This document shows positions 8,119 to 16,376 of a stretch of DNA of 64,000 bases, one piece after another; positions within the stretch are counted from its first letter, which is position 1; every line of letters begins with the position of its first letter. The stretch is from Sphingomicrobium flavum (GTDB taxonomy: Bacteria > Pseudomonadota > Alphaproteobacteria > Sphingomonadales > Sphingomonadaceae), in contig NZ_CP102630.1 in the NCBI RefSeq assembly GCF_024721605.1, forward strand, positions 1,426,001-1,490,000. The letters run 5' to 3'. Position numbers and translations under genes: made by a program. The notes under the pieces were generated by a model, which worked only from the letters and a program-made list of their open reading frames with translations, had not been told where the DNA came from and did not search any database.

Positions 8119-9777
8119 ATGAACCTCACACGTCGTCATTTCCTCTGGTCGGGTAGCCTCGGCCTCGCCGGCCTCGCTACACTGCCTGCTTGGGCCAAGA
8201 GCGGGACCAGCGGCGTTCTGCGCGGCAATCGCGAGCTTTCGGGTGAGCATCTGCACCTCACCATTGATCATGGTCACTTCATGACCGGCGGCAAGAGCGG
8301 TCACGCGATCACCATCAACGGGTCGCTGCCTGGCCCGATGATCCGCCTGAAGGAGGGACAGAAGCTCAAGGTCCATGTCGACAACCGGCTCGACGAGGAT
8401 ACGTCGATCCACTGGCATGGCCTCATCCTGCCCTTCGACCAGGATGGCGTGCCCGGGGTGAGCTTTCCCGGCATCCCGGCGCGCGGCAGCTTCACCTACG
8501 AATTCCCGATCGTGCAGTCGGGCACCTATTGGTATCATTCGCATTCGGGCCTGCAGGAACAGCAGGGCCATTATGGCGCACTCATCATCGATCCCGCGGG
8601 CGAGGATCCGATCCGCTACGACCGCGAACATGTGATCGTCCTGTCCGACTGGACCTTCGAGCATCCGCACAAATTGATGGCCAAGCTCAAGCAGCAGCCA
8701 GCCTATTTCAATCGGCAGAAGCCGACGATGACCGACGGCAAGCCCGCCAGGCCCGACTTTGCCGCCATGCGCATGGATCCCGCCGATATTTCGGACATCA
8801 ATGGTTCCACCTACACCTTCCTGATGAACGGCCATGGCCCGGCGGAAAACTGGACCGGCCTGTTCAACCCGGGCGAGCGGGTGCGGCTGCGCATCGTCAA
8901 TGCTTCGGCGATGAGCATCTTCAATCTCCGCATTCCGGGTCTCGCCATGGAAGTGGTGCAGGCCGACGGCATGAACGTGAAGCCGGTCGAGACGGACGAA
9001 TTGCAGATTTCGGTTGCCGAAACCTATGATGTCGTCGTCACCCCCACCACGGATGAGGCCTTCACCATCGTGGCTGAAGCCATCGACCGCAGCGGCATGG
9101 CGCGCGGCACGCTGGCGCCGCGCATGGGAATGACCGCCGCCGTGCCTGCTTTGCGTGAGCGCCCCACCCTCACCATGAAGGATATGGGCATGGGCGCGAT
9201 GGCGGGGATGGACCATGGCGGCATGGATCATTCGATGCGCGATGCCAGCCTGGTGCCTTTCGATCCGGGCGTTGGGGTGGACATGATTTCCCCCATGCCG
9301 ATCGATCGCACCGGTGACCGCCCGCTGGGGCTGGAAGACGCGCCGCACCGCGTGCTCACCTACCATGACCTGGCACCGCTCACCCCCTTTGCCGACACGC
9401 GTGCACCGCAGCGCACCATCGAGGTGCATTTGACCGGCAATATGGAGCGCTTCATGTGGTCGATGGACGGCGAAAAACTGTCCGAAAATCCCGAACCGAT
9501 CCGGCTCGAGCGGGACGAGCGGGTGCGCTTCAAACTCATCAACCATTCGATGATGAACCACCCCATCCACATCCATGGCCATTTCTTCGAACTGGTCACG
9601 GGCATGGCACATGGCCATCCGATCAAGCATACGGTCAACGTCATGCCCGGCGGCATTGCCCGCTTCGACATGACGGCGGACGCGCCGGGCGACTGGGCCT
9701 TCCACTGCCATCTGCTCTACCACATGCATGCCGGCATGATGCGCGTCGTCACCGTGCGCCCGATGGATGACGCCTGA
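8119..9777 (+). CDS. copA: multicopper oxidase, copper resistance protein CopA
   Basis: A 552-residue periplasmic cuproxidase of the CopA/PcoA type, predicted to oxidise Cu(I) to Cu(II) and to bind copper. The N-terminus is a Tat signal (TRRHFLWSGSLGLAGLATLP, then AWA). The copper-ligand motifs are IHWHG (97-101), WYHSHSG (138-144), HPIHIHGHFFEL and HCHLLYHMHAGMM (529-541). A Met/His-rich insert, MKDMGMGAMAGMDHGGMD followed by HSM, is typical for CopA copper binding. The start ATG 8119 is chosen for the Tat signal. Its stop overlaps the copB start (TGATG). No CopC, CopD or CopRS genes are seen here. Confidence 0.93.
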   Translation: MNLTRRHFLWSGSLGLAGLATLPAWAKSGTSGVLRGNRELSGEHLHLTIDHGHFMTGGKSGHAITINGSLPGPMIRLKEGQKLKVHVDNRLDEDTSIHWHGLILPFDQDGVPGVSFPGIPARGSFTYEFPIVQSGTYWYHSHSGLQEQQGHYGALIIDPAGEDPIRYDREHVIVLSDWTFEHPHKLMAKLKQQPAYFNRQKPTMTDGKPARPDFAAMRMDPADISDINGSTYTFLMNGHGPAENWTGLFNPGERVRLRIVNASAMSIFNLRIPGLAMEVVQADGMNVKPVETDELQISVAETYDVVVTPTTDEAFTIVAEAIDRSGMARGTLAPRMGMTAAVPALRERPTLTMKDMGMGAMAGMDHGGMDHSMRDASLVPFDPGVGVDMISPMPIDRTGDRPLGLEDAPHRVLTYHDLAPLTPFADTRAPQRTIEVHLTGNMERFMWSMDGEKLSENPEPIRLERDERVRFKLINHSMMNHPIHIHGHFFELVTGMAHGHPIKHTVNVMPGGIARFDMTADAPGDWAFHCHLLYHMHAGMMRVVTVRPMDDA

Positions 9778-10823
9778 TGCGTAGCCTCATCGCCCTCGCT
9801 GCACTGCTGACGTCCAGCCCCGCCATGGCGCAGGACCATTCGACCCATGCACAGCAGCCCGCCAAGGAACAGCCCGCCGATCCGCACGCTGGGCACCAGA
9901 TGCCGGCACCCGCGCCCAAGCCGGCAGCCGATCCCCATGCTGGACACGCCATGCCGACCCCTGCGCCCGAGCCCGAGGCTGACCCTCACGCTGGTCACGC
10001 AATGCCGGCACTAGCCCAGCCGACTGCCGATCCGCATGCAGGCCATAATATGGGCGCCATGGCCGCCAGCGATGATCCGCCGGTGCTGCCTACGCCGCCC
10101 GCCGCCTTGTCGGGTCCCGCGCACGCTGCCGACACTGTCTTCGGCACCGCCGCGATGGATGAGGCGCGCGAGGAGCTGATCGAGGGCCATGGCCAGTTCG
10201 TCACCCAAAAGATCCTCTTCGACCGCGCCGAGCTTCGTTTTGGAGACGAGGAGGCATGGGCGATCGAGGCCGAAGCCTGGATCGGCGATGATGAAGACAA
10301 ATTATGGCTCAAGGCCGATGCAGAGGGCGGATTTGGCGAGGCTGCCGAGGCGCTGGAAGGCCAATTGCTCTACAGCCGCGCCGTTGCGCCCTTCTGGAAC
10401 CTGCAAGGCGGCGTTCGCTACGATCTGCGGCCCAACCCCGACCGCGGCTATGCCGTTTTCGGAGTGAAGGGCGTCGCGCCCTATTGGTTCGAGATCGACG
10501 CCGCTGCTTTCCTCTCCGAAAAGGGTTACCTCTCCGCCCGCTTCGAGGCCGAGCTGGACCAGCGCATCACCCAGCGCCTGATCCTGCAACCCTCGATCGA
10601 ATTCGACCTTGCCGCCAGCGCCGATCCTGCGATCGGACAAGGCGCCGGATTGGTCAGCGCCGAGGCGGGCCTGCGCCTGCGCTACGAATTCACCCCCGAA
10701 TTCGCGCCCTATGTTGGCATCAATTACGAACGCAGCTTCGGCGACACCGCCGACTTTGCCCGCGCCGCTGGCGATGATGTGGACAGCTTCGCACTGCTCG
10801 TCGGCCTGCGCGCCTGGCTCTGA
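9777..10823 (+). CDS. copB: copper resistance protein B (outer-membrane), with His/Met repeats
   Basis: A 348-residue outer-membrane protein. A Sec signal peptide (MRSLIALAALLTSSPAMAQ) is followed by a Pro/His/Met-rich linker holding four copies of DPHAGH at residues 35-40, 52-57, 69-74 and 85-90, spaced 17, 17 and 16 residues apart. Most copies are followed by a Met-Pro. The rest is the CopB beta-barrel domain, from about VTQKILFDRAELRFG to the C-terminal SFALLVGLRAWL strand, with alternating strands and a terminal aromatic-rich end. The repeats should bind copper in the periplasm. It is translationally coupled to copA by a 4-nt overlap. Confidence 0.92.
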   Translation: MRSLIALAALLTSSPAMAQDHSTHAQQPAKEQPADPHAGHQMPAPAPKPAADPHAGHAMPTPAPEPEADPHAGHAMPALAQPTADPHAGHNMGAMAASDDPPVLPTPPAALSGPAHAADTVFGTAAMDEAREELIEGHGQFVTQKILFDRAELRFGDEEAWAIEAEAWIGDDEDKLWLKADAEGGFGEAAEALEGQLLYSRAVAPFWNLQGGVRYDLRPNPDRGYAVFGVKGVAPYWFEIDAAAFLSEKGYLSARFEAELDQRITQRLILQPSIEFDLAASADPAIGQGAGLVSAEAGLRLRYEFTPEFAPYVGINYERSFGDTADFARAAGDDVDSFALLVGLRAWL

Positions 10824-10851
10824 CCTCCCCGCAACTCACAATCTGCCCGTC

Positions 10852-10893
10852 TGTCCCGAATCCGGACAGCCTCTTTTGTCGCATATCGGACAA
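10852..10893. promoter_or_regulatory. two adjacent palindromes (TGTCC-N7-GGACA and TTGTC-N8-GACAA)
   Basis: In the AT-rich 148 bp gap after copB, TGTCC at 10852-10856 pairs with GGACA at 10864-10868, and TTGTC at 10876-10880 pairs with GACAA at 10889-10893. The first has the same arms and the same 7-base spacer as a palindrome upstream of bpt at 48579-48599, at nearly the same distance from the start codon. They look like dimeric regulator sites for the operon starting at 10972. The regulator is unknown. Confidence 0.45.
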
Positions 10894-10901
10894 TGACTTA
10901 A

Positions 10902-10930
10902 TTGCTTATTCATAGCATAAGAGTTAAATT
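10902..10930 (+). promoter_or_regulatory. candidate sigma-70 promoter of the NTPase / pseudo-ABC operon
   Basis: TTGCTT at 10902-10907 and TAAATT at 10925-10930 are separated by 17 bases in the most AT-rich stretch of the region, about 40 bp before the operon's first start codon and just downstream of the two palindromes. Confidence 0.35.
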
Positions 10931-10971
10931 ATTTTTTACGGGAAATCAGCCAGGCCATCCGGAGTCGTTTG

Positions 10972-12258
10972 ATGATGGTGGCCTTTGTTCGGGGGCTGTG
11001 GATGAGTGACTATTCGGAGTCGCGCTGGCGCGACACGGTCGGCGGGGTTTCAATCGAAGCTGCCGACAAGCCAAAGTGGAAGCCGACGCGCGAGCGGACT
11101 TGCGTCCGGCTGAGCGGGTGCGACCTGGCCAAGGCCAAGCGCGCCTTCACCACACGCCGCGTGCCGATCGAGGCCATGCAGACGCTCGTCAACGGCCCGC
11201 TGCGCCCGCGTACCGGCGACCTCGTCCTCGCCCGCGTCGATCGTGTCCGTTACCAGCGCCGGATCGAGCTGACCGATGGCCGCAAGGCCAATATCACCGA
11301 AGGCGACCTCATCATCGTCGCATATGGTGACCGTTATGCCACCGACCAGTTCGAAGCCGAAGTGCCCAACGATCTTGGCCCCACCAACCTGGTTGCGACC
11401 GGTGGCGTCGCAGGCAAGATGCTGAGCAAGAACAGCGCCATCCGCGCGGCAACCGACATCACTCCGCTGGGCCTCGTCGCGGACGGCGACGGCAAGCCGC
11501 TCAATCTCCACCACTTCCGCGTCGAACTGGATCGCCCGTTCGAAGATGCCGAACGACCGCGCGTCGTGTGCGTGCTCGGCACCTCGATGAACAGCGGCAA
11601 GACCACCACCAACCTTTCGATGGTGCAGGGGCTGGTCAAAGCCGGCTACCGCGTCGGCGTCGCAAAGGTGACGGGTACGGGTTCGGGCGGCGATTATTGG
11701 CAGATGGTCGATGCCGGCGCGACCTTCACCGTCGATTTCACCGATGCCGGTTATTCGGCCACCTACAAGCTGGCCACCGCCGATCTTGAAGCCATCGCCA
11801 TCGAACTGGTGACCTATCTGTCGCACCAGAAGCTCGACATCATCCTCATCGAGGTGGCCGACGGGCTCTACCAGGAACAAAATCTCAAGCTGCTCGACAC
11901 CGAGACCTTCCAGTCCATCGTCGATGCGGTCTTTTTCGCCGCCGGTGATGCCATGGGCGCCGGCCTTGGCATCGGGCGCGCCGAAATGTTCGGCTATCAG
12001 GTCATCGGCCTGTCGGGCAAATTGACCGCGTCCGAACTGCTGATCCGCGAAGCCGAGGCACTGGCCCCGGTGCCGGTCTATCGCAAGCAACAATTGTCCG
12101 ATCCGCACTCGATCGGCGCGATCCTTTCGCTCCCGCCGATCGACCAGGCCGAACGCCATGTTTGCGGCGCGACCGACACACATTGCTTTGGCGAATGCGC
12201 CAATCATGCCGCCCGGGCCCGGCTCGAAGCCGAACTGCTGGGGCTCAAGGTCGGGTAA
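10972..12258 (+). CDS. P-loop NTPase of unknown role (DUF1611/MobB-like core)
   Basis: A 428-residue protein. Residues 75-150 form a beta-rich domain (TGDLVLARVDRV, ITEGDLIIVAYGDRY). A P-loop domain follows, with Walker A GTSMNSGKT at 203-211, the TGTGSGGDYWQMVDAG loop, and LDIILIEVADGLYQ as a Walker B-like strand. The layout recalls DUF1611, MobB and dethiobiotin-synthetase folds, but no family is certain. The C-terminus has a Cys/His cluster (HVCGATDTHCFGECANH) that could bind a metal. GGAG lies 7 bases before ATG 10972; ATG 11002 is an alternative start. The next gene, a degenerate ABC exporter, begins immediately after the stop, so the two are likely to act together. Confidence 0.75.
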   Translation: MMVAFVRGLWMSDYSESRWRDTVGGVSIEAADKPKWKPTRERTCVRLSGCDLAKAKRAFTTRRVPIEAMQTLVNGPLRPRTGDLVLARVDRVRYQRRIELTDGRKANITEGDLIIVAYGDRYATDQFEAEVPNDLGPTNLVATGGVAGKMLSKNSAIRAATDITPLGLVADGDGKPLNLHHFRVELDRPFEDAERPRVVCVLGTSMNSGKTTTNLSMVQGLVKAGYRVGVAKVTGTGSGGDYWQMVDAGATFTVDFTDAGYSATYKLATADLEAIAIELVTYLSHQKLDIILIEVADGLYQEQNLKLLDTETFQSIVDAVFFAAGDAMGAGLGIGRAEMFGYQVIGLSGKLTASELLIREAEALAPVPVYRKQQLSDPHSIGAILSLPPIDQAERHVCGATDTHCFGECANHAARARLEAELLGLKVG

Positions 12259-13998
12259 ATGGCCGCGCGTCTGAAAATGACCTACCGGAAGATGTTCCGG
12301 AAGCGCGATTTCGCAGCCCTGGTTGCGGTCGGCATCGGATATGCCTTGTCGATCGCCATGCTGCTGGTGCTGCTGCGCCAGTTCATCCTGTCGCTTTCGG
12401 GTGAGGCCGAATGGGGCATCGAGACCCCCATGATCCTCCTGATGCTCGGTGCGACCGCGCTGGTCCATGCCGCGCTGCGGATGCTGGAATTCACGGTGCC
12501 CGAAGGCATCGGCTATCATATCGTGCGGCGCATGCGCACGCATCTCTATCGCCACATGGCGGCGATGATGCCCGATCATATCCGCCATCGCTCGCGCGGC
12601 AGCCTGATCCTGCGCCTGACCGGCGATCTGACCATGCTGCGCACCTGGCTGAGCCGCGGCATCGGACGCGGCATCATCGCCGCCCTGTCGCTGGCCTCGA
12701 CGCTGACCGTCCTTGCCATCTATAGCTGGCCGATCGCGATGGCGATCGCCGCCGTGCTGCTGATCGGTTCGGTGTTCTCCGTGACCGCGGGTCGCCGTCT
12801 CCAGAAGAAGACCGCCAAGGTCCGCCGCCGTCGTTCCACGCTGACCAGCAATATCGACGAGCAGGTACATGCGCTCTCGACGGTCCAGCTGTTCGGACGC
12901 ATGGAGGGCGAGGAAGCTCGCCTCGATCGCCAGAATATCGGCCTCACCCGCTCGCTCATCCAGGAAGCCTGGTGGCGCGGGATGCTGCGCGGCGTTGCTG
13001 CAGCGATGGGCTGGGGCGCGCTGATTGCCGCGCTGTTCGTGGGTTTCCTGCTGATGCGCCACGGGTTGACCGATCTTGGCACCATCGTCGCCGCCCTGAT
13101 CGCGACCCGGCTGATGCAGGGCTATGTGACCAATCTCTCGCTCAGCCACGATTATTGGCGCCGCGCCGAAATCAGCCGCAAGAAACTGGAAGATTTCTTC
13201 AACAGCCGGTCGCGCCTGACGCTGGGCGATGGCGACGAGACATTGCGCCACAACCGCGCCCGCATCACGTTTGAGGATCTGACCATCGACGGCGCGGTGT
13301 ATGGCCTGACGTCCACCATCGCGGCAGGAAGCCATGTCGCGCTGACCGGCCCTGATGCAAGCGCCCGCGAAGCCGTGCTCGATGCCGTCTCCAAGATGGC
13401 GATGATCGATGGCGGCAAGGTGATGATCGGCGATCAGGACCTGGCCGATTGCAGTGCGCAGAGCGTGTGGAAGAAGGTCGGCTTCATCAGCCCCGACCTG
13501 CCCCTGATGCGCGGCACGCTGCGTCGCAACCTGACCTATCGAGGTCGCACCCGGATGGACGATGCGGAACTGCGCCTGCTGATCGACAGGATCGGGCTTG
13601 GCCGCTTCGTCGACAGCCAGCCCGACGGGCTCGACCTGTGGCTCACCGAAGGCGGCGCCAACCTGCCCGCCGATGTGCGCCAGCTGGTCCGCATCATCCG
13701 CGGTATCGGCGGCAACCCGCCGATCCTGCTGATCGACCGCCTTTCGACCTCGCTCGATGAAGTGCAGGCCGCTAGGGCGCGCGAATTCCTCGGCAATTAT
13801 GCCGCCACCACCATCACCGCCAGCGATGATCCGGCCGATCTGCGCCTGGCCGATGAAATCTGGACCTTTGCCGAAGGCCGCCTCGTGCGGACCGAGAGCC
13901 AGGCTGCCTACGACCGCCGCGTCGCCCTGCCCACCATCAAGCGTGGTGGCGGCGTCGACTGGATCTTCCGCAGCGCCCCCACCGGGAATGGCCAATGA
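12259..13998 (+). CDS. ABC exporter-like protein with a degenerate, probably inactive ATPase domain
   Basis: A 579-residue half-transporter: five or six membrane helices in residues 17-295 (MsbA/CydD-like fold, with the cytoplasmic helix SNIDEQVHALSTVQLFGRM), then a nucleotide-binding domain from about 335. Every catalytic motif is altered. Walker A is GPDASAREA at 364-372 with no lysine. The Q-loop position reads FISPD. The signature is LTEGGANLP instead of LSGGQ. Walker B ILLIDRL has Arg494 where the catalytic Glu belongs, and the H-loop reads TASDDP with no His. The D-loop STSLD survives. The frame is intact and codon use matches the neighbours, so it is not a decaying pseudogene. It starts one base after the NTPase stop and overlaps the barrel gene by four bases. 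Confidence 0.85.
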   Translation: MAARLKMTYRKMFRKRDFAALVAVGIGYALSIAMLLVLLRQFILSLSGEAEWGIETPMILLMLGATALVHAALRMLEFTVPEGIGYHIVRRMRTHLYRHMAAMMPDHIRHRSRGSLILRLTGDLTMLRTWLSRGIGRGIIAALSLASTLTVLAIYSWPIAMAIAAVLLIGSVFSVTAGRRLQKKTAKVRRRRSTLTSNIDEQVHALSTVQLFGRMEGEEARLDRQNIGLTRSLIQEAWWRGMLRGVAAAMGWGALIAALFVGFLLMRHGLTDLGTIVAALIATRLMQGYVTNLSLSHDYWRRAEISRKKLEDFFNSRSRLTLGDGDETLRHNRARITFEDLTIDGAVYGLTSTIAAGSHVALTGPDASAREAVLDAVSKMAMIDGGKVMIGDQDLADCSAQSVWKKVGFISPDLPLMRGTLRRNLTYRGRTRMDDAELRLLIDRIGLGRFVDSQPDGLDLWLTEGGANLPADVRQLVRIIRGIGGNPPILLIDRLSTSLDEVQAARAREFLGNYAATTITASDDPADLRLADEIWTFAEGRLVRTESQAAYDRRVALPTIKRGGGVDWIFRSAPTGNGQ

Positions 13999-14921
13999 AC
14001 ATGTTTGGAGACGTTATCGTGAAGAAGGCTTTTCTCTTGGGTGCTGCGCTGCCCGCAATGGCCATCGCGCTCACACCCGCCACCGCGACCGCGCAGGAGC
14101 GCGAGCGGTTGACGGTCGATATCTTTGCCTTGCTTAACGATGCCAATGGCGAAACCTCCGATGGCTTTGAAGACCAGGACGCATCGGGCTTCGTCGCGGG
14201 CGGCGACGCCGAGCTGGATATCCGGCGCGGCGATCACCGCTTCGCCGTAGGGGCCGGGTCGACCTATTTCGCCTTTTCCGAAGACGATCGCGACGACCGG
14301 TTCAATAACGCCTTCTGGGGCACCTATTCCTATGATTTCGCCGATGACTGGACCTTCTGGGTGCAGGGCCGCCACGATACCGAGCTGGCGACGCTGGAAT
14401 CGAGCGAGGCACGCCAGGATCGCCTGCGTAGCCAAGTGATCTGGTCCAAGGGCGATCAGCGCGTGCGTTTTCGTGCCGGCTATCGCTGGCGCGAATATAT
14501 CAGCGACGACACCGACGGCGAGGGCCTGGAAATCGGCACCGATTATCGTCGCCGCTTCGACAATGGCGTGCAGACTTACACCTATCTGCGCTGGGACGAG
14601 ATCGAGGCCGATCGCGACCGTCGCTCCTACACTCGCTGGACGCTGGGCACCGATATCAACGTGCCCGTGAGCGACCGTATCGAGCTGATCCCCTCGCTGC
14701 GCTTCCGCACCTGGACCTACCCCAACCGTGAGGTCAACGGGCATGAACGGCATGACGGCAGCTTCAATCCGCGGCTGACGGTCACCTATGACCTTGGCGA
14801 CGGATGGGAAGCGCTTGCCCGCGGCGGGGTCATCTGGCGTCGTTCGAACGATGACCGCTTCGACGAGACGATCACCCGCCTGTCGGTCGGCGTATCCAAG
14901 CGCTTCCGCTGGGATCTCTAG
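13995..14921 (+). CDS. outer-membrane beta-barrel protein of unknown function
   Basis: A 308-residue secreted protein with the signal peptide KKAFLLGAALPAMAIALTP ending TATAQ. After it come many amphipathic strands with alternating aromatic residues (FRAGYRWREYIS, QTYTYLRWDEIEA, ELIPSLRFRTWTY, EALARGGVIWRR) and the terminal strand LSVGVSKRFRWDL, the layout of an outer-membrane barrel. ATG 13995 overlaps the previous stop (ATGA). A GTG at 14019, with GGAG nine bases upstream, would give a cleaner signal peptide and may be the real start. As the third gene of the operon it could be the outer-membrane partner of the degenerate exporter. The stop shares CTAG with the convergent gene. Confidence 0.75.
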   Translation: MNMFGDVIVKKAFLLGAALPAMAIALTPATATAQERERLTVDIFALLNDANGETSDGFEDQDASGFVAGGDAELDIRRGDHRFAVGAGSTYFAFSEDDRDDRFNNAFWGTYSYDFADDWTFWVQGRHDTELATLESSEARQDRLRSQVIWSKGDQRVRFRAGYRWREYISDDTDGEGLEIGTDYRRRFDNGVQTYTYLRWDEIEADRDRRSYTRWTLGTDINVPVSDRIELIPSLRFRTWTYPNREVNGHERHDGSFNPRLTVTYDLGDGWEALARGGVIWRRSNDDRFDETITRLSVGVSKRFRWDL

Positions 14922-16324
14922 GGGATCAATCGCCCGCGATTGAGGATGTTCTTGGGGTCGAGCGCGGCCTTGATGGCGCGTAGTGCCATCAGCCGCGCCG
15001 GTTCACCCAGCCGCGCCAGTTCGCCGCGCTTCATCCGGCCGATGCCATGTTCGGCGCTGATCGACCCGCCATGCGCCATGACCATGTCATGGACGAAGCG
15101 TTCGATCTCCGCGCCCTCTCGCTCGCGCCAGTCGTCGCTGGCCCGGTCCATCGCGCGGACATGGAGGTGGATATTGCCATCGCCCAGATGGCCATAGCCG
15201 GAAGCCCAGCTGCCGGGCCACTGTGCCTCCACCTTGGCCTTCACCTCATCGAGGAAGGCCGGCATGCCATCGACCGGCACCGAGATGTCATGCTGCGTCG
15301 CCAGGCCATATTTCACCTTGTCGGCATCCGACAGGCTGTCGCGCAGGTGCCATAGAGCCTCCGATTGCGCATCATTGGCCGCGATAGTCGCGTCAGCAAT
15401 GCGTCCCTCTCCCAGCGCCGCAGCCAGCAGCCCCCGCAGCTCTTCTTTAGCTCCCGCCCCGGTCGCCTCGATCAGCGCATACCAGGGCTGCTCGCTTCCC
15501 AGCGGCGATGCCATGCCGAGCTGCTCGAGCCCGGCGACAAGCGAATCCTGCGGCATCAGCTCGAAGCCCTCGACCCTGTCGGTTGTCGCTTGAAGGCTGC
15601 GCAGCAGCGACAGTGCGGCCTTGGGGCTATCCAAGCCGACAAGGGCCGTCGCCCGTTCGCCGGGCAAATCGACCAGCTTCAGCCGCGCCGCCGTCACCAC
15701 GCCCAGCACGCCTTCGGCACCGATCAGCAGCTGGTCGAGGTTGAACCCGCGATTGTCCTTCTTCAGCCCCTTTAGCCCGTCATGCACTTTGCCATCGGGA
15801 AGCACCGCTTCGATCCCCTCCACCAGCCCGCGCATGGTGCCGAATTTCAGCACCTGCGTGCCGCCCGCATTGGTCGAGATTAGCCCGCCAATGGTCGCCG
15901 TGCCCTTGGCGCCCAGCGTCAATGGAAAGCGAAGCCCCCGCTCCGCCGCCGCGCCATGCAATGTCTCGAGCACCACGCCCGCTTCGGCGATCGCGACCTT
16001 GGCCGTGCCGTCGATCGAGCGGATATGATTCATCTTGCGCATCGACAGGATGAACTCGTCGCCATCCTCGCCCGGCGTCGCGCCGCCAACCATCGAGCTG
16101 TTGCCGCCCTGCGTGCTGAGCGCCTGGCCCATGTCGGATGCGATCGACAGGATCGCGGCGACATCGGCGGTGCTGCGCGGCTCCAGCATGCCCGCCACCC
16201 GTCCCGTCCAGCGCCCGCGCCAGTCGGTCAGATAAGGCGCGATCAGGTCGGGATCGGTGACCAGCACCCTGTCGCCCGCATGGGCCCTGACCTTGCCTGC
16301 AAATTCGCGCTGCTTGCTATCCAT
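14918..16324 (-). CDS. FAD-binding oxidoreductase, D-2-hydroxyglutarate / D-lactate dehydrogenase type
   Basis: A 468-residue flavoenzyme of the VAO/GlcD family, predicted to oxidise a D-2-hydroxyacid and pass electrons to an acceptor such as ETF or quinone. The FAD-binding region has LSTQGGNSSMVGGATP, GLISTNAGGTQVLKFG and LLIGAEGVLGVVTAA. The C-terminal domain has the metal-site motif GYGHLGDGNIHLHV and SAEHGIGRMKR, and ends in LDPKNILNRGRLIP. The D-2-hydroxyglutarate branch is the likeliest by overall look, but D-lactate or glycolate cannot be excluded. There are no GlcE/GlcF-like partner genes beside it, which argues for a stand-alone enzyme. Confidence 0.83.
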   Translation of the reverse strand: MDSKQREFAGKVRAHAGDRVLVTDPDLIAPYLTDWRGRWTGRVAGMLEPRSTADVAAILSIASDMGQALSTQGGNSSMVGGATPGEDGDEFILSMRKMNHIRSIDGTAKVAIAEAGVVLETLHGAAAERGLRFPLTLGAKGTATIGGLISTNAGGTQVLKFGTMRGLVEGIEAVLPDGKVHDGLKGLKKDNRGFNLDQLLIGAEGVLGVVTAARLKLVDLPGERATALVGLDSPKAALSLLRSLQATTDRVEGFELMPQDSLVAGLEQLGMASPLGSEQPWYALIEATGAGAKEELRGLLAAALGEGRIADATIAANDAQSEALWHLRDSLSDADKVKYGLATQHDISVPVDGMPAFLDEVKAKVEAQWPGSWASGYGHLGDGNIHLHVRAMDRASDDWREREGAEIERFVHDMVMAHGGSISAEHGIGRMKRGELARLGEPARLMALRAIKAALDPKNILNRGRLIP

Positions 16325-16376
16325 TGCCCTTCCCTAGCCCTTCCCATCGGCGGCGCAAAGGTTCATGGAAACGGCC

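Noticed and set aside
8029-9729. A 566-codon minus-strand frame opposite copA
   Set aside because: copA has all copper motifs and a Tat signal; the opposite frame is a composition artefact.
11050-13995. A 981-codon open frame on the minus strand across the NTPase and ABC genes
   Set aside because: It is antisense to two proteins with clear domains, is His/Gly/Ala-rich and shows no recognisable motif; long antisense frames are expected in GC-rich DNA.
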